Positions 18,276 to 28,684 of a DNA stretch of 47,834 nt are shown here, in pieces. The translations under genes were made by a program, and so were the position numbers. How positions within the stretch are numbered: position 1 is the stretch's first letter; the number at the start of each line of letters is the position of its first letter. The notes below the pieces were generated by a model that saw only the letters and a list, made by a program, of their open reading frames with translations, was not told where the DNA came from and searched no databases. Source of the stretch: Bacillota bacterium (GTDB lineage Bacteria; Bacillota; Limnochordia; Darwinibacteriales; Darwinibacteriaceae); contig JAAYRO010000004.1 of NCBI GenBank assembly GCA_012518735.1, positions 1-47,834 on the forward strand. Direction: 5' to 3'.

Positions 18276-18590
18276 TTGGCTAGACAAAAGGTTCGGATTA
18301 GGTTAAAGGCATTTGATCACAAAATCCTGGACAGTTCTGCAGAGAAGATTGTTGATACTGCAAAAAGGACCGGGGCAACGGTTTCAGGACCCATCCCCTT
18401 ACCTACTGACAAGAACATTTTTACTGTATTACGTTCTGTCCACGTACACAAGGATTCTCGTGAACAGTTCGAAATGAGAACGCATAAACGCCTCATCGAT
18501 ATTTTGGACCCAAATCCGAAGACGGTGGATGCATTGATGCGGTTAGATTTACCTGCTGGTGTAGATATTGAAATCAAGATTCAGGATTAG
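18276..18590 (+). CDS. rpsJ: 30S ribosomal protein S10 (NusE)
   Basis: S10 is part of the 30S head and also acts with NusB in antitermination. The 104-residue protein starts with TTG eight bases after AAGGGAGG ([19 protein letters not shown]) and contains the conserved GPIPLPT and RTHKRLIDI loops. It is the first gene of the S10 operon. Confidence 0.98.
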   Translation: MARQKVRIRLKAFDHKILDSSAEKIVDTAKRTGATVSGPIPLPTDKNIFTVLRSVHVHKDSREQFEMRTHKRLIDILDPNPKTVDALMRLDLPAGVDIEIKIQD

Positions 18591-18628
18591 TTTATAGCCA
18601 GTAGGAGCGATTTTAGGGGGTGCGAAAG

Positions 18629-19264
18629 ATGGCCAAAGGTATTCTAGGTAAGAAATTGGGAATGACCCAGATTTTCAGTGCAGAAGGTTTCTTGATTCCT
18701 GTAACTGTCATCGAAGCCGGCCCGTGTACCGTAGTTCAAAAGAAGACTATGGAAAATGATAACTATCTTGCGTTACAACTCGGTTTTGGTGACAGACGGG
18801 AACGGCTGTTTAATAAGCCTCAAAAAGGACATTTTGCTAAAGCAAATGTAAAGCCAAAGCGTTATTTGCGAGAGATTAGAATCAAGTCTGATAACGAATT
18901 CGCAAAATTAAACGTTGGTGACGAAGTTACTGTCAGCATCTTCACTGAAGGGGAGAAAGTTGATGTAACCGGAACAACGAAAGGTAAGGGGTATCAAGGT
19001 TCAATTAAGCGGCACAATCAGGCTCGCGGACCTATGACTCATGGTTCTCATTATCATCGAGGTGTTGGTTCTCTCAACGCGGTAGATCCAGCACGAGTGT
19101 TTAAAGGACGTAAGCTGCCAGGTCGGATGGGTGGAGAACGCCGGACAATTCAGAACCTCGAGATTGTTAAGGTCGATCCAGATCGTAATCTCTTACTTGT
19201 AAAGGGTGCTGTACCAGGGGTAAAGGGCAGTCTTGTGATCGTTCGTAATGCAGTGAAGGGTTAG
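18629..19264 (+). CDS. rplC: 50S ribosomal protein L3
   Basis: L3 is an early assembly protein near the peptidyl transferase centre. The start is ATG 18629 ([16 protein letters not shown]), eight bases after AGGGGG; a GTG at 18620 overlaps that site. The protein has 211 residues and the typical internal loop [15 protein letters not shown] and [14 protein letters not shown]. Confidence 0.98.
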   Translation: MAKGILGKKLGMTQIFSAEGFLIPVTVIEAGPCTVVQKKTMENDNYLALQLGFGDRRERLFNKPQKGHFAKANVKPKRYLREIRIKSDNEFAKLNVGDEVTVSIFTEGEKVDVTGTTKGKGYQGSIKRHNQARGPMTHGSHYHRGVGSLNAVDPARVFKGRKLPGRMGGERRTIQNLEIVKVDPDRNLLLVKGAVPGVKGSLVIVRNAVKG

Positions 19265-19292
19265 AGTTTGATGAAGAGAGGAGGCTACAATC

Positions 19293-19913
19293 ATGCCGAA
19301 AGTGGCCGTTTTCAATATGGAAGGCAAGCAAGTTGGTGAGATAGAGCTAAATGATGCTGTTTTTGGAGTTGAGGTGAACCAAGATCTACTGCATAAAGCA
19401 GTTGTCAGCCAGTTGGCCAATAGCCGGCAAGGTACGGTGGCCACAAAGAATAGAGCAGCTGTACGAGGCGGCGGTCGAAAACCATGGAGACAAAAAGGTA
19501 CTGGTCGGGCCAGGCAAGGCAGCATTCGCTCTCCACAGTGGGTGGGAGGCGGAGTTGTATTCGGTCCCAACCAACGAGATTTCTCGTATCGTCTTCCGAA
19601 AAAAGCACGCCGGGCTGCGTTAAAGTCTGCTTTGAGTGCTAAAGTGCAGGCAGGCGACTTAGTGGTCCTAGAACAACTGACAGTAAACGAGCCTAAGACC
19701 AGAGTTATGGCTGATATGTTCGAGGCTTTAGATGCCAAGAAACCATTAGTTGTTCTTGCAGAATGGGATCGGAATGTGGAGCTATCTACACGAAACATCC
19801 CTGGTGCGGTTCTTGCCAAATCTGTAGGTGTAAATGTGTATGATATTCTTAATAGCCAAAAGTTGGTTATTACGAAAGATGCAGTTGCGAAGCTAGAGGA
19901 GGTGCTTGCATAA
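19293..19913 (+). CDS. rplD: 50S ribosomal protein L4
   Basis: L4 lines the exit tunnel, and in E. coli it regulates the S10 operon. The 206-residue protein has the extended loop [19 protein letters not shown] followed by [10 protein letters not shown]. Its stop codon shares one base with the start of rplW (TAATG), implying coupled translation. Confidence 0.98.
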   Translation: MPKVAVFNMEGKQVGEIELNDAVFGVEVNQDLLHKAVVSQLANSRQGTVATKNRAAVRGGGRKPWRQKGTGRARQGSIRSPQWVGGGVVFGPNQRDFSYRLPKKARRAALKSALSAKVQAGDLVVLEQLTVNEPKTRVMADMFEALDAKKPLVVLAEWDRNVELSTRNIPGAVLAKSVGVNVYDILNSQKLVITKDAVAKLEEVLA

Positions 19914-20200
19914 TGGATGCACGGCAAATCATTATTAGACCGATTGTGACCGAAAAGAGCACCGATCTGATGGCGGATGAGAACAAATACACTTTTGAAG
20001 TAGATATGCGAGCTAACAAAACTCAGATTAAGAATGCTATCGAGGAAATCTTCAAAGTAAATGTCCTCAAAGTGAACACTTCTCGGGTAAGAGGTAAGAT
20101 TCGTCGGATGGGGCGCTACGAAGGCAGGACATCCGAGTGGAAAAAGGCCGTCGTCACCCTGGAACAAGGCCAGAGGATCGAGGTCTTTGAAGGATTTTAA
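19913..20200 (+). CDS. rplW: 50S ribosomal protein L23
   Basis: L23 surrounds the tunnel exit and docks trigger factor and SRP. The 95 residues include [20 protein letters not shown] and the basic [20 protein letters not shown] loop. Its ATG overlaps the rplD stop and lies seven bases after GGAGG inside rplD. Confidence 0.98.
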   Translation: MDARQIIIRPIVTEKSTDLMADENKYTFEVDMRANKTQIKNAIEEIFKVNVLKVNTSRVRGKIRRMGRYEGRTSEWKKAVVTLEQGQRIEVFEGF

Positions 20201-20214
20201 GGAGGGACGGAACA

Positions 20215-21042
20215 ATGGCAATTAAGAAGTATAAACCGACCACTCCGGGGCGCCGCGACATGACTGTGTCGACGTTTGAAGAGATTACTAAGACGAAACC
20301 GGAGAAGTCGTTAGTCGTTTCACTAAATTCGACTGGCGGCCGAAATGCTCAAGGTCGGACCACTGCTCGCCACCGTGGAGGCGGACACAAACGAAAATAT
20401 CGTTTGGTTGATTTCAAGCGGAATAAAGATGGGGTTCCTGCAAAGGTTGCAGCTATTGAATACGATCCTAATCGTTCTGCACGGATTGCCCTCCTCCATT
20501 ATTTGGATGGCGAAAAACGTTATATTTTAGCGCCGTACGGACTGAATGTTGGGGATACTGTGGAATCAGGACCAGATGCAGATATTAAACCTGGTAATTC
20601 CCTGCCCCTTGCAAACATTCCTATAGGTTCAGTTATTCATAATGTTGAACTGCAGCCAGGAAAAGGTGCTCAACTTGTCCGGTCAGCTGGAGCCGCAGCT
20701 CAGCTAATGGCTAAAGAGGGTGCTCACGCCACAGTACGATTACCGTCTGGTGAATATCGACTCATATTACAGACATGTCGGGCAACTATTGGGCAAGTAG
20801 GTAATGTTGAGCATGAAAACATGATCATTGGTAAAGCTGGACGATCAAGATACCTTGGTAGACGTCCAAGGATTCGTGGTGTAGCAACGAACCCAGTTGA
20901 TCACCCACATGGCGGTGGAGAGGGTAAAGCTCCTGTTGGTAGGCCTGGACCAGTTACACCTTGGGGTAAGCCTGCCCGTGGTGCACGTACTCGTAAGAAG
21001 AAGGCAAGCGATCGTCTCATCGTAAGGCGTCGTAAGAAGTAA
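20215..21042 (+). CDS. rplB: 50S ribosomal protein L2
   Basis: L2 is required for subunit association and peptidyl transferase assembly. The 275-residue protein has the family start ([17 protein letters not shown]) and the highly conserved [20 protein letters not shown] block with its essential His. The C terminus is [18 protein letters not shown]. The Shine-Dalgarno is AAGGAGGG. Confidence 0.98.
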   Translation: MAIKKYKPTTPGRRDMTVSTFEEITKTKPEKSLVVSLNSTGGRNAQGRTTARHRGGGHKRKYRLVDFKRNKDGVPAKVAAIEYDPNRSARIALLHYLDGEKRYILAPYGLNVGDTVESGPDADIKPGNSLPLANIPIGSVIHNVELQPGKGAQLVRSAGAAAQLMAKEGAHATVRLPSGEYRLILQTCRATIGQVGNVEHENMIIGKAGRSRYLGRRPRIRGVATNPVDHPHGGGEGKAPVGRPGPVTPWGKPARGARTRKKKASDRLIVRRRKK

Positions 21043-21069
21043 GTAGGTTCTCTACGAGGAGGTGTAGGA

Positions 21070-21351
21070 ATGAGTAGATCATTGAAAAAAGGTCCTTTTG
21101 CAGATGCACACCTCTTAAAAAAGGTGCGAGAGATGAACGAAAAGGGCGAAAAGAAAGTTATAAAAACATGGTCGAGACGTTCGACTATTTTCCCGGAAAT
21201 GGTTGGTCACACGATTGCAGTTCATGATGGCCGTAAGCACGTTCCGGTATATATTACTGAAGAAATGGTCGGGCATAAACTAGGAGAGTTTGCTCCCACC
21301 CGGACTTTCCGCGGGCACTCCACTAGCGAAAGAATAACGGTCAGACAGTAG
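21070..21351 (+). CDS. rpsS: 30S ribosomal protein S19
   Basis: S19 is a head protein that contacts S13 and tRNA. The 93 residues run from [18 protein letters not shown] to [14 protein letters not shown], with the conserved [20 protein letters not shown]. It is preceded by GAGGAGGTG. Confidence 0.98.
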   Translation: MSRSLKKGPFADAHLLKKVREMNEKGEKKVIKTWSRRSTIFPEMVGHTIAVHDGRKHVPVYITEEMVGHKLGEFAPTRTFRGHSTSERITVRQ

Positions 21352-21367
21352 ATCGGGGGGATAAGTG

Positions 21368-21706
21368 ATGGAAGCGAGAGCGGTTGCTAGACATATTAGA
21401 ATTTCACCGCGCAAAGCGCGCCAAGTAGTTGACTTGATCCGTGATAAGGATGTTGATGAAGCGCTATCAATCCTACGTTTCACACCGAAAGCGGGATCGC
21501 CCATCGTTGAAAAAGTTTTGCGAAGCGCGATTGCTAACGCGGAGAATAATCACGATATGGATGTGGACTCCTTGTATGTGGCTGAGTGCTATGTCGATCA
21601 AGGTCCTACCCTAAAACGGATTAGACCAAGAGCGAGAGGCATGGCGGATCGCATTCGTAAACGCACAAGTCATATTACTGTGATTTTGCGGGAAAAGGAG
21701 GAATAA
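21368..21706 (+). CDS. rplV: 50S ribosomal protein L22
   Basis: L22 lines the exit tunnel with L4. ATG 21368, seven bases after GGGGGG, gives 112 residues; a GTG at 21365 is in frame. Motifs are [15 protein letters not shown] and the tunnel hairpin [20 protein letters not shown], with no macrolide-type deletion visible. Confidence 0.97.
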   Translation: MEARAVARHIRISPRKARQVVDLIRDKDVDEALSILRFTPKAGSPIVEKVLRSAIANAENNHDMDVDSLYVAECYVDQGPTLKRIRPRARGMADRIRKRTSHITVILREKEE

Positions 21707-21710
21707 GTGC

Positions 21711-22376
21711 GTGGGTCAAAAAGTACACCCGGTAGGGTTTAGACTTAAAGTTGTCAAGGACTGGGACAGCAAATGGTATGCAAATAAGCAGGAATACGCT
21801 GACCTCTTGCATGAAGATCTCGAGTTGCGACGCTTCATTAAAGAGCGTTTTTACCAAGCTGGAATCTCAAAAATCGAGATTGAAAGGGCAGCAAATCGTG
21901 CTAAAATTACCATTCATACTGGCCGTCCTGGCATGGTAATTGGTCGAGGTGGTGCCGAAGTAGATAGTCTTAGAAAAGACCTTGAGGCAATGACCAATCG
22001 CCAAATTCAAATAAATATTGTTGAAGTTAAGACTCCAGAACTGGATGCGCAGTTAGTTGCGGAGAATATTGCCTTTGCTCTTGAGAGACGGATATCGTTT
22101 AGAAGGGCAATGCGTCAAGCTCAGCAGAGAGCCATTCGTTTAGGAGCTAAAGGAATTAAAGTAGCAGTATCGGGACGTTTAGGTGGAGCGGAGATTGCTC
22201 GAACCGAATGGAATCCAGAAGGTTCGATTCCTCTACACACCTTACGAGCAGATATTGACTACGGGTTTGCAGAAGCAAACACAACTTTTGGTAAGATTGG
22301 AGTAAAGGTGTGGGTCTACAGAGGTGAGATCCTTCCAGTAAAGGCCGAAAACAAGATGGCTGAGGGGGGCGAATAG
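21711..22376 (+). CDS. rpsC: 30S ribosomal protein S3
   Basis: S3 lies at the mRNA entry channel. The 221-residue protein starts with GTG ([20 protein letters not shown]) after AAAGGAGGA. It carries the KH-domain GxxG motif ([17 protein letters not shown]) and the C-terminal S3 domain ([15 protein letters not shown]). It starts 4 nt after the rplV stop. Confidence 0.98.
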   Translation: MGQKVHPVGFRLKVVKDWDSKWYANKQEYADLLHEDLELRRFIKERFYQAGISKIEIERAANRAKITIHTGRPGMVIGRGGAEVDSLRKDLEAMTNRQIQINIVEVKTPELDAQLVAENIAFALERRISFRRAMRQAQQRAIRLGAKGIKVAVSGRLGGAEIARTEWNPEGSIPLHTLRADIDYGFAEANTTFGKIGVKVWVYRGEILPVKAENKMAEGGE

Positions 22377-22378
22377 GG

Positions 22379-22813
22379 ATGCTGGTACCAAAACGCGTAA
22401 AGTATCGTCGAGTCCACCGGGGCCGTATGACTGGTAAAGCTCATCGAGGTTCAGAAGTGACATTCGGTGAATATGGTTTACAGGCTATGGAACCTGGGTG
22501 GATTAAAAATACACAGATCGAAGCAGCCCGTATTGCAATGACCCGTTATATCAGGAGGGGCGGAAAAGTTTGGATTCGGATTTTCCCAGATAAGCCCGTT
22601 ACCCAGAAACCTGCTGAAACCAGAATGGGTTCAGGGAAGGGTGCTCCAGAGTATTGGGTAGCAGTAGTAAAACCAGGGCGAATTATGTTCGAGATCGGTG
22701 GTGTATCGGAAGAATTAGCACGTGAGGCTATGCGTTTAGCAGCTCATAAACTTCCGATTAAGTGCAAGTTTGTATCTCGTGCAGTGGCAGGTGGTGACGG
22801 AAATGAAGGCTAA
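22379..22813 (+). CDS. rplP: 50S ribosomal protein L16
   Basis: L16 helps form the A-site tRNA binding region of the large subunit. The 144 residues begin [19 protein letters not shown] and contain FGEYGLQA and [20 protein letters not shown]. The Shine-Dalgarno GAGGGGGGCGA lies in the end of rpsC. Its last 11 bases overlap rpmC. Confidence 0.98.
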   Translation: MLVPKRVKYRRVHRGRMTGKAHRGSEVTFGEYGLQAMEPGWIKNTQIEAARIAMTRYIRRGGKVWIRIFPDKPVTQKPAETRMGSGKGAPEYWVAVVKPGRIMFEIGGVSEELAREAMRLAAHKLPIKCKFVSRAVAGGDGNEG

Positions 22814-23006
22814 AGAGGTTCGTGAGCTTTCAACAAGTGAATTAGAACAGAAACTAGAAGAGTTAAAGGAAGAACTCTTTAACCTGAGGTTTCAACTGGC
22901 TACTGGTCAACTGGATAACCCCATGCGGATTCGAGAAGTGCGAAAGAATATTGCACGTGTTAAGACCGTAATGAGAGAGCGCGTATTAGATATACAACGA
23001 GCTTAG
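22803..23006 (+). CDS. rpmC: 50S ribosomal protein L29
   Basis: L29 sits at the tunnel exit beside L23. ATG 22803 yields a 67-residue two-helix protein ([40 protein letters not shown]). The frame extends upstream to 22770 inside rplP, but only the ATG gives the family N terminus. It overlaps rplP by 11 nt, suggesting translational coupling. Confidence 0.96.
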   Translation: MKAKEVRELSTSELEQKLEELKEELFNLRFQLATGQLDNPMRIREVRKNIARVKTVMRERVLDIQRA

Positions 23007-23040
23007 GGGCCCTTAAGGAACCGAGAAGGGAGGAGCGCAT

Positions 23041-23301
23041 GTGAGCAAGGAAAGAACAATGCGGCGGACCCGAGTGGGAACTGTCGTAAGCGATAAGATG
23101 GATAAGACTGTAGTAGTCTCTGTAGAGCGGAAGGTACAGCATCCTTTGTATGGGAAAACTATGCGTCGTACCTCAAAATTCAAAGCGCACGATGAGCTAA
23201 ACGAATGTGGTGTGGGCGATCGTGTTCGAATTATGGAGACTCGCCCCATCAGTAAAAATAAGCGCTGGCGGGTTATGCAGATTATTGAGAAAGCTCGCTA
23301 G
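23041..23301 (+). CDS. rpsQ: 30S ribosomal protein S17
   Basis: S17 is a primary 16S rRNA binder of the OB-fold family. GTG 23041 follows GGGAGGAG; the ATG two bases earlier meets an immediate stop. The 86 residues include [20 protein letters not shown] and [16 protein letters not shown]. Confidence 0.97.
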   Translation: MSKERTMRRTRVGTVVSDKMDKTVVVSVERKVQHPLYGKTMRRTSKFKAHDELNECGVGDRVRIMETRPISKNKRWRVMQIIEKAR

Positions 23302-23336
23302 TAACCGGAGAACAGCGAAGGGAAGGAGGAGCTGAC

Positions 23337-23705
23337 ATGATCCAACAAGAGAGTCGTCTAAAGGTTGCCGATAACACCGGAGCAAGGGAAATTCTCTGTA
23401 TCCGGGTAGTTGGTGGCTCTGGACGTCGCTATGCTCGTGTGGGTGATGTGATTATTGCTTCTGTTAAACACTCGACCCCTGGTGGAGTCGTAAAAAAAGG
23501 CGAAATTGTAAGAGCAGTGATCGTCAGAACGAAGCAGCAATATGGGCGCAAAGACGGATCTTACATTCGGTTTGATGAGAATGCTGCAGTGATTATAAAT
23601 GATCAAAACAACCCGAGAGGGACTCGTATTTTCGGGCCAGTAGCGAGAGAATTGCGAGAAAAAGATTTCATGAAGATCGTCTCTCTGGCTCCTGAGGTTC
23701 TCTAG
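23337..23705 (+). CDS. rplN: 50S ribosomal protein L14
   Basis: L14 lies at the subunit interface and bridges to 16S rRNA. The 122-residue protein shows [20 protein letters not shown], the internal [14 protein letters not shown] and the C-terminal [13 protein letters not shown]. The Shine-Dalgarno is AAGGAGGAG. Confidence 0.98.
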   Translation: MIQQESRLKVADNTGAREILCIRVVGGSGRRYARVGDVIIASVKHSTPGGVVKKGEIVRAVIVRTKQQYGRKDGSYIRFDENAAVIINDQNNPRGTRIFGPVARELREKDFMKIVSLAPEVL

Positions 23706-23722
23706 TAGAAAGGAGGATGGGA

Positions 23723-24043
23723 ATGGCTAAAATCCATGTCAAACGGGGAGATTTAGTCAGTGTCAACAGCGGTGAAAGCCGTGGTAAGAGAGGGAAAATC
23801 CTTGAAGTGAATCCCCGTTCTGGTAAAGTAATTGTGGATGGCGTTAACATTCAAAAGAAGCACACTCGTCCAACTCAAACGAATCCTCAGGGAGGCATTA
23901 TAGAGAAACCAGGACAGATTGATGCTTCCAATGTTTCCCTAGTTTGCCCCAGCTGCAAGGAGCCAACCCGTGTCAAGCGGCATCGGTCAGCTGCTGGTGA
24001 ATTGGAGCGGCAGTGCAAACGCTGTGGAAAGGCGATTGATTAG
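23723..24043 (+). CDS. rplX: 50S ribosomal protein L24, zinc-ribbon form
   Basis: L24 initiates 50S assembly at the tunnel exit. ATG 23723 lies six bases after AAAGGAGG; ATG 23717 is part of that site. The 106 residues carry the KOW motif (KRGDLVSVNSGESRGKRG). At the C terminus two Cys pairs, CPSC and CKRC, are spaced as a zinc ribbon, a form also found in other clostridial L24 proteins as I recall them. The metal role here is inferred. Confidence 0.96.
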   Translation: MAKIHVKRGDLVSVNSGESRGKRGKILEVNPRSGKVIVDGVNIQKKHTRPTQTNPQGGIIEKPGQIDASNVSLVCPSCKEPTRVKRHRSAAGELERQCKRCGKAID

Positions 24044-24093
24044 CAGATTATATACGATAGATTGAGTGGTTTTTCTGAAGGGGGGAGTAGTGC

Positions 24094-24633
24094 TTGGCAC
24101 GTTTTAAAGAGAAGTACGAAAACGAAGTTGTACCTGCCATGATAGAGCGCTTTCAGTACAAAAACGTAATGCAGGTACCTCGGTTCGATAAAATAGTCTT
24201 AAATATTGGTGTGGGTGAAGCCGTAGCTGACCCCAAAGCATTAGAAGCAGCCGTTAGAGATCTAGAAACTATTTCTGGCCAAAAACCGGTTATCACTCAC
24301 GCGAAGAAATCAATAGCCGCGTTTAAAATTCGAGAAGGAATGCCTATTGGATGCAAAGTAACTCTCCGCGGTGAACGGATGTTTGAGTTTCTAGATAGAT
24401 TGATTAGTATTACGCTTCCGCGTATTCGTGACTTCCGGGGAGTTTCTCCGAGATCATTTGATGGTCGTGGGAACTACAGCCTCGGTCTGCGAGAACAGAT
24501 CGTATTTCCTGAGATTGATTACGATCAGATTGACAAGGTCAGAGGCTTAATGGTTGTTATAGCCACGACTGCTGAAACGGATGAGGAAGCTTATGAACTC
24601 TTGAAGCTAATGGGTATGCCATTTAGAAGCTGA
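24094..24633 (+). CDS. rplE: 50S ribosomal protein L5
   Basis: L5 binds 5S rRNA and contacts the P-site tRNA. TTG 24094 behind GGGGGGAG gives [16 protein letters not shown] and 179 residues. Conserved parts include [36 protein letters not shown] and [14 protein letters not shown]. Confidence 0.98.
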   Translation: MARFKEKYENEVVPAMIERFQYKNVMQVPRFDKIVLNIGVGEAVADPKALEAAVRDLETISGQKPVITHAKKSIAAFKIREGMPIGCKVTLRGERMFEFLDRLISITLPRIRDFRGVSPRSFDGRGNYSLGLREQIVFPEIDYDQIDKVRGLMVVIATTAETDEEAYELLKLMGMPFRS

Positions 24634-24646
24634 AAGGAGAGATATT

Positions 24647-24832
24647 GTGGCGAAAAAGTCGATGATCATCAAGGCGCAGCGTAAACCAAAGTTTAAGGTG
24701 CGCCACGTTAATCGTTGTAGAGTGTGCGGTCGTCCCCGTGGCTATATGCGTCGTTTTCAAATGTGCCGCGTATGTTTCCGGAAATATGCCAACGAAGGCC
24801 AGATTCCCGGGGTAACTAAAGCGAGCTGGTAG
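24647..24832 (+). CDS. rpsN: 30S ribosomal protein S14, zinc-binding type
   Basis: This is the short 61-residue type Z form of S14, starting with GTG ([18 protein letters not shown]) after AAAGGAGA. It holds the zinc site CRVC...CRVC within [19 protein letters not shown]. The longer zinc-free paralogue is not in this window. It lies between rplE and rpsH as in other Bacillota. Confidence 0.97.
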   Translation: MAKKSMIIKAQRKPKFKVRHVNRCRVCGRPRGYMRRFQMCRVCFRKYANEGQIPGVTKASW

Positions 24833-24862
24833 GGGCGTTTCACCCGAAAGGAGGTTTCCTGT

Positions 24863-25261
24863 ATGGTAATGACTGATCCAATTGCGGATATGCTCACACG
24901 GATTCGAAATGCAAACTCCGTTAAGCATGAATCGGTTGATATCCCTCGCTCCAAGTTGAAGGAAGAAGTTGCCCGAATACTCAAGGACGAAGGATTCATT
25001 AGAGAATATAAAGTAATTGATGATGATAAACAAGGCATTCTAAGAGTGTATCTAAAGTATGACTCCCAAAATGGGCAAGTGATTCAAGGTATCAAGCGCA
25101 TCAGTAAGCCGGGGTTACGGGTATATGCAAATAAAGAAGAAGTACCTCGTGTACTAGGCGGTCTTGGTATTGCAATCCTTTCTACATCTCAGGGAGTAAT
25201 GACAGATAAAGCAGCCCGCAGAGAAGGCGTGGGTGGCGAAGTAATCTGCTACGTTTGGTAA
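24863..25261 (+). CDS. rpsH: 30S ribosomal protein S8
   Basis: S8 is a primary 16S rRNA binder and the spc-operon repressor in E. coli. The 132 residues begin [18 protein letters not shown], as in B. subtilis, and end with the conserved [20 protein letters not shown] motif region. The Shine-Dalgarno is AAAGGAGG. Confidence 0.98.
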   Translation: MVMTDPIADMLTRIRNANSVKHESVDIPRSKLKEEVARILKDEGFIREYKVIDDDKQGILRVYLKYDSQNGQVIQGIKRISKPGLRVYANKEEVPRVLGGLGIAILSTSQGVMTDKAARREGVGGEVICYVW

Positions 25262-25273
25262 GGGGGGAGAAAC

Positions 25274-25819
25274 ATGTCCAGAATTGGAAAACTTCCAGTT
25301 GCGATCCCAGCGGGTGTGGAAGTGAAGATTGACGGTAACGTAATCGAGGTTAAAGGACCCAAGGGACAACTGCGTAAGGAAATACACCCAGAAATGAAAG
25401 TCGAGCTAACCGATGGCGCTGTTGTTGTTACTCGGCCAAGCGACGACAAGAATCACCGTTCCCTGCATGGACTTACCCGTAGTCTGGTTGCGAACATGGT
25501 TCAAGGTGTTACGGAAGGCTACACCCGTAATCTAGAGATCCAAGGTGTAGGGTATAGAGCGGCGAAACAGGGGAACAAACTTGTTCTGTCTCTAGGGTAT
25601 TCTCATCCTATCGAAGTGGAGCCAGCTCCAGGTATCGAAATCGAGGTTCCAACACCAACTAGGATCAGCATAAAAGGTGTAGATAAAGAATTAGTTGGTC
25701 AAACAGCAGCTAATATTCGTGATTTCCGTAGACCCGAGCCTTATCTTGGAAAGGGTATTCGATACGAGGGAGAACGGGTTCGCAGAAAAGCTGGTAAAGC
25801 AGGTAAGGCAGGTAAGTAG
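25274..25819 (+). CDS. rplF: 50S ribosomal protein L6
   Basis: L6 lies at the base of the stalk near the GTPase centre. The 181-residue protein begins [20 protein letters not shown] and carries the C-terminal [20 protein letters not shown] motif. It ends in a short lysine-rich repeat (AGKAGKAGK). Confidence 0.98.
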   Translation: MSRIGKLPVAIPAGVEVKIDGNVIEVKGPKGQLRKEIHPEMKVELTDGAVVVTRPSDDKNHRSLHGLTRSLVANMVQGVTEGYTRNLEIQGVGYRAAKQGNKLVLSLGYSHPIEVEPAPGIEIEVPTPTRISIKGVDKELVGQTAANIRDFRRPEPYLGKGIRYEGERVRRKAGKAGKAGK

Positions 25820-25843
25820 TTTGTAATAAGGATGGTGAGATAG

Positions 25844-26209
25844 ATGGCCAAATTTAATCGGCGTGAAGCGCGACAGCGGAGACACGAAAGACTGCGCAAA
25901 AAAGTGGTAGGCACGGCAGAACGTCCAAGGTTGAATGTATACCGGAGTCTGCATCACATTCATGCCCAGATTATTGATGATAGCGTCGGACACACTTTGA
26001 TTGCAGCATCCTCTACAGAGCCTGAGTTACGTGCAAAGCTGAAGAGTACCGGTAATAAGGACGCTGCAAAAGAAGTTGGCTTGCTGGTGGCACAGCGTGC
26101 GAAAGAAAAGGGTATTACTGAGGTTGTATTTGATCGCGGTGGATACATCTATCACGGTAGAATTGCTGCCCTCGCAGAGGGTGCACGTGAAGGTGGCCTG
26201 GAATTCTAG
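25844..26209 (+). CDS. rplR: 50S ribosomal protein L18
   Basis: L18 binds 5S rRNA together with L5. The 121 residues include [35 protein letters not shown] and the C-terminal [20 protein letters not shown]. The rpsE Shine-Dalgarno starts about 5 nt after its stop. Confidence 0.98.
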   Translation: MAKFNRREARQRRHERLRKKVVGTAERPRLNVYRSLHHIHAQIIDDSVGHTLIAASSTEPELRAKLKSTGNKDAAKEVGLLVAQRAKEKGITEVVFDRGGYIYHGRIAALAEGAREGGLEF

Positions 26210-26230
26210 GTGCAAGGGAGGGAAACAAGC

Positions 26231-26734
26231 TTGTCGAAACGAATTGATGGTAGTGGCGTAGAGTTACAAGAACGCTTAGTCAGCATAAATCCTGTATCCA
26301 AGACAGTAAAGGGTGGTCGTACCCGTTCTTTTAGTGCACTGGTTGTAGTTGGGGATGGGAACGGTAGGGTTGGAGCTGGTCTCGGTAAAGCGAAAGAGGT
26401 ACCAGAGGCTATTCGAAAAGCGTCTGAAGAAGCTAAGAAGAACATGATCGATGTACCAATTGTAGGTACAACCATTCCTCACCCGATTACGGAGAAATTT
26501 GGGGGAGCAAAAGTTATGCTCAAGCCTGCTGCTGAAGGTACCGGTGTTATCGCTGGTGGTCCAATGCGTGCAGTATTAGAGGCTGCTGGTGTACGGGACG
26601 TTTTAACCAAGTCCTTGGGCTCTTCCAATCCAATTAACGTAGTTAGAGCAACACTCAAAGGGATCAGCGGTCTGAGAACTGTTGAAGAAGTTGCCCGACT
26701 TCGTGGCAAAAATCCCGGAGAAATTTTGGGTTAG
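26231..26734 (+). CDS. rpsE: 30S ribosomal protein S5
   Basis: S5 contributes to decoding fidelity and mRNA unwinding. TTG 26231 follows AAGGGAGGG with eight bases spacing and gives 167 residues; the GTG at 26210 abuts the rplR stop and precedes the Shine-Dalgarno. The double-stranded-RNA-like domain ([39 protein letters not shown]) and the C-terminal [19 protein letters not shown] are typical. Confidence 0.97.
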   Translation: MSKRIDGSGVELQERLVSINPVSKTVKGGRTRSFSALVVVGDGNGRVGAGLGKAKEVPEAIRKASEEAKKNMIDVPIVGTTIPHPITEKFGGAKVMLKPAAEGTGVIAGGPMRAVLEAAGVRDVLTKSLGSSNPINVVRATLKGISGLRTVEEVARLRGKNPGEILG

Positions 26735-26746
26735 GGGGCGAATGTT

Positions 26747-26941
26747 GTGGCAAAGGTGAAAATTACGTACAAAAAGAGTGCTATTGGAAGTGCTCAGGAT
26801 CAGAAGGACACCATCGCTGCACTAGGCTTGAAGAAACTTGGGAGTGCAGTTATTCACGAAGATAACCCTGCCATTCGGGGTATGGTGAACAAGGTAAGTC
26901 ATCTGGTTGAAATTGAAGAATTAAACGAAGACGGAAATTAG
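26747..26941 (+). CDS. rpmD: 50S ribosomal protein L30
   Basis: This 64-residue protein starts with GTG ([20 protein letters not shown]) after AGGGGGCGA and contains [19 protein letters not shown]. It occupies the standard position between rpsE and rplO. Confidence 0.96.
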   Translation: MAKVKITYKKSAIGSAQDQKDTIAALGLKKLGSAVIHEDNPAIRGMVNKVSHLVEIEELNEDGN

Positions 26942-26959
26942 GTAAGAGGGGGTGTAAGT

Positions 26960-27400
26960 GTGCGGATCCATGAACTTAAGCCCGCTGAAGGTAGCCGGGC
27001 CGCGCGTAAGCGGGTTGGCCGCGGTATCGGGTCTGGACTAGGTAAGACATCTGGAAGAGGTCATAAGGGACAGGGTGCTCGTTCTGGTGGCGGGAAAGGC
27101 CCATTTTTTGAGGGAGGTCAGACACCTCTTGTTAGACGGTTACCGAAACGGGGATTCACCAACGTATTCCAGAAGGTCTACGCTGAGGTTAAATTGAATG
27201 ATTTGAATCGTTTCGCACCGGATACTGTTGTAACTCCCCAGCTATTGAAGGAATCTGGGCTTGTAAAAAAGGCGACAGATAGCATAAAAATTTTGGGCAA
27301 CGGTGAGATCAATCATGCGTTGACGGTGCAGGCTCATAGTTTCACAAAATCGGCGGCAGCCAAAATTGAAGAGGCTGGCGGCAGAGTTGAGGTGATCTAG
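26960..27400 (+). CDS. rplO: 50S ribosomal protein L15
   Basis: L15 is a late assembly protein. GTG 26960 follows AGAGGGGGTG. The 146 residues show the Gly-Arg-rich N terminus ([30 protein letters not shown]) and the C-terminal fold ([17 protein letters not shown]). The stop codon directly abuts the secY start. Confidence 0.98.
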   Translation: MRIHELKPAEGSRAARKRVGRGIGSGLGKTSGRGHKGQGARSGGGKGPFFEGGQTPLVRRLPKRGFTNVFQKVYAEVKLNDLNRFAPDTVVTPQLLKESGLVKKATDSIKILGNGEINHALTVQAHSFTKSAAAKIEEAGGRVEVI

Positions 27401-28669
27401 TTGCTGGATGCTTTAAGAAATTCCTTGAAGATTCCAGATTTACGGAGAAAGATCCTTTATACAGCCGCCATGCTGGCTGTTTTCCGTGCTGGGTCTTTTA
27501 TTCCTGTTCCAGGAGTGAACGCCACTGCCCTAGCTCAGCAGTTGGGAGTAGATGGAGGCAATATTTTTGGATTCCTCAATCTATTTACGGGTGGGGCATT
27601 AGGTAGATTCACCGTATTTGCATTGGGAGTAAGTCCATATATTACTGCTTCAATTGTTATACAACTACTCACTATTGTCATACCCAAATTGGAAGAGTTG
27701 TCGAAAGAGGGACCTGAAGGGCGCCGCATTATTACCCAGTACACTCGGTATGCTACTGTGGTTCTGGCCCTAATTCAGGCCTTTGGTACGACAATGATGG
27801 CTAAGAATTGGGGAGTAACATCCAATTCGAGTTTCTTCGGATTACTGCTGATTATGGTTACGTTGACAGCTGGTACTGCGTTTCTCATGTGGCTCGGAGA
27901 GAAGATTTCAGAGAAAGGCATTGGGAATGGTATCTCCCTGCTGATTTTTGTGAATATCGTGGCAGCTATGCCCGGTGGTGCTGTTAACGCTGTGAAGGCA
28001 GTTGGCGAAGGTGGATTGAGCATCTTCAGCCTAATTTTGTATTTGATTATTGCAGTCGTAGTCATTGCTGCAGTTGTTATGGTTACACAAGGACAGCGTC
28101 GGGTTCCTGTCCAATACGCTAAGCGTGTTGTAGGACGGAAGGTGTATGGTGGTCAGTCCACCCATATTCCGTTGAAGGTGAATCAAGCGGGAGTTATTCC
28201 TGTTATTTTTGCCTCTTCGGTTTTGACATTTCCCTTGACGTTGGCACAGTTTATTCCAGCTGTTGACGTAATTAACCGCTGGATAGGATATGGCACATTT
28301 GGATACAACTTACTTTATGTAATTCTTGTCGTTTTCTTTACGTATTTCTATACGGCAGTAACGTTTGATCCAATTGAGGTTGCGACGAACATGAAGAAGA
28401 ACGGTGGATATATTCCTGGATTGCGGCCTGGCAAACCCACAGCTGATTATCTCGATCGGGTTCTGTCTCGGATCACGCTGCCTGGAGCTATTTTCCTTGC
28501 AGTTATAGCAGTTCTACCGTTTGTCGTTGCTGCAGTAACAAAAGTTCCCTCTAATATTCTCTATTTTGGTGGAACCGGGTTGCTGATCATCGTAGGTGTG
28601 GCGCTCGATACAATGCAGCAAATTGAGGCGCATTTACTGATGAGGCACTACGAAGGTTTCCTGAAATAG
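27401..28669 (+). CDS. secY: Preprotein translocase subunit SecY
   Basis: SecY is the protein-conducting channel of the inner membrane. TTG 27401 starts immediately after the rplO TAG, with GAGGTGATC inside rplO as ribosome binding site. The 422 residues begin MLDALRNSLKIPDLRRKILY and contain about ten hydrophobic spans. Signature segments include GVSPYITASIVIQLL, GNGISLLIF and GYIPGLRPGKPTADYL. adk and map follow, as in other Bacillota spc operons. Confidence 0.98.
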   Translation: MLDALRNSLKIPDLRRKILYTAAMLAVFRAGSFIPVPGVNATALAQQLGVDGGNIFGFLNLFTGGALGRFTVFALGVSPYITASIVIQLLTIVIPKLEELSKEGPEGRRIITQYTRYATVVLALIQAFGTTMMAKNWGVTSNSSFFGLLLIMVTLTAGTAFLMWLGEKISEKGIGNGISLLIFVNIVAAMPGGAVNAVKAVGEGGLSIFSLILYLIIAVVVIAAVVMVTQGQRRVPVQYAKRVVGRKVYGGQSTHIPLKVNQAGVIPVIFASSVLTFPLTLAQFIPAVDVINRWIGYGTFGYNLLYVILVVFFTYFYTAVTFDPIEVATNMKKNGGYIPGLRPGKPTADYLDRVLSRITLPGAIFLAVIAVLPFVVAAVTKVPSNILYFGGTGLLIIVGVALDTMQQIEAHLLMRHYEGFLK

Positions 28670-28684
28670 AAAGGGGAAAGAAAA

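Noticed and set aside
19193..20221. 342-codon minus-strand ORF opposite rplD-rplW
   Set aside because: It is fully antisense to two certain ribosomal genes, has no ribosome binding site or recognisable domain, and reflects codon bias of the sense genes.
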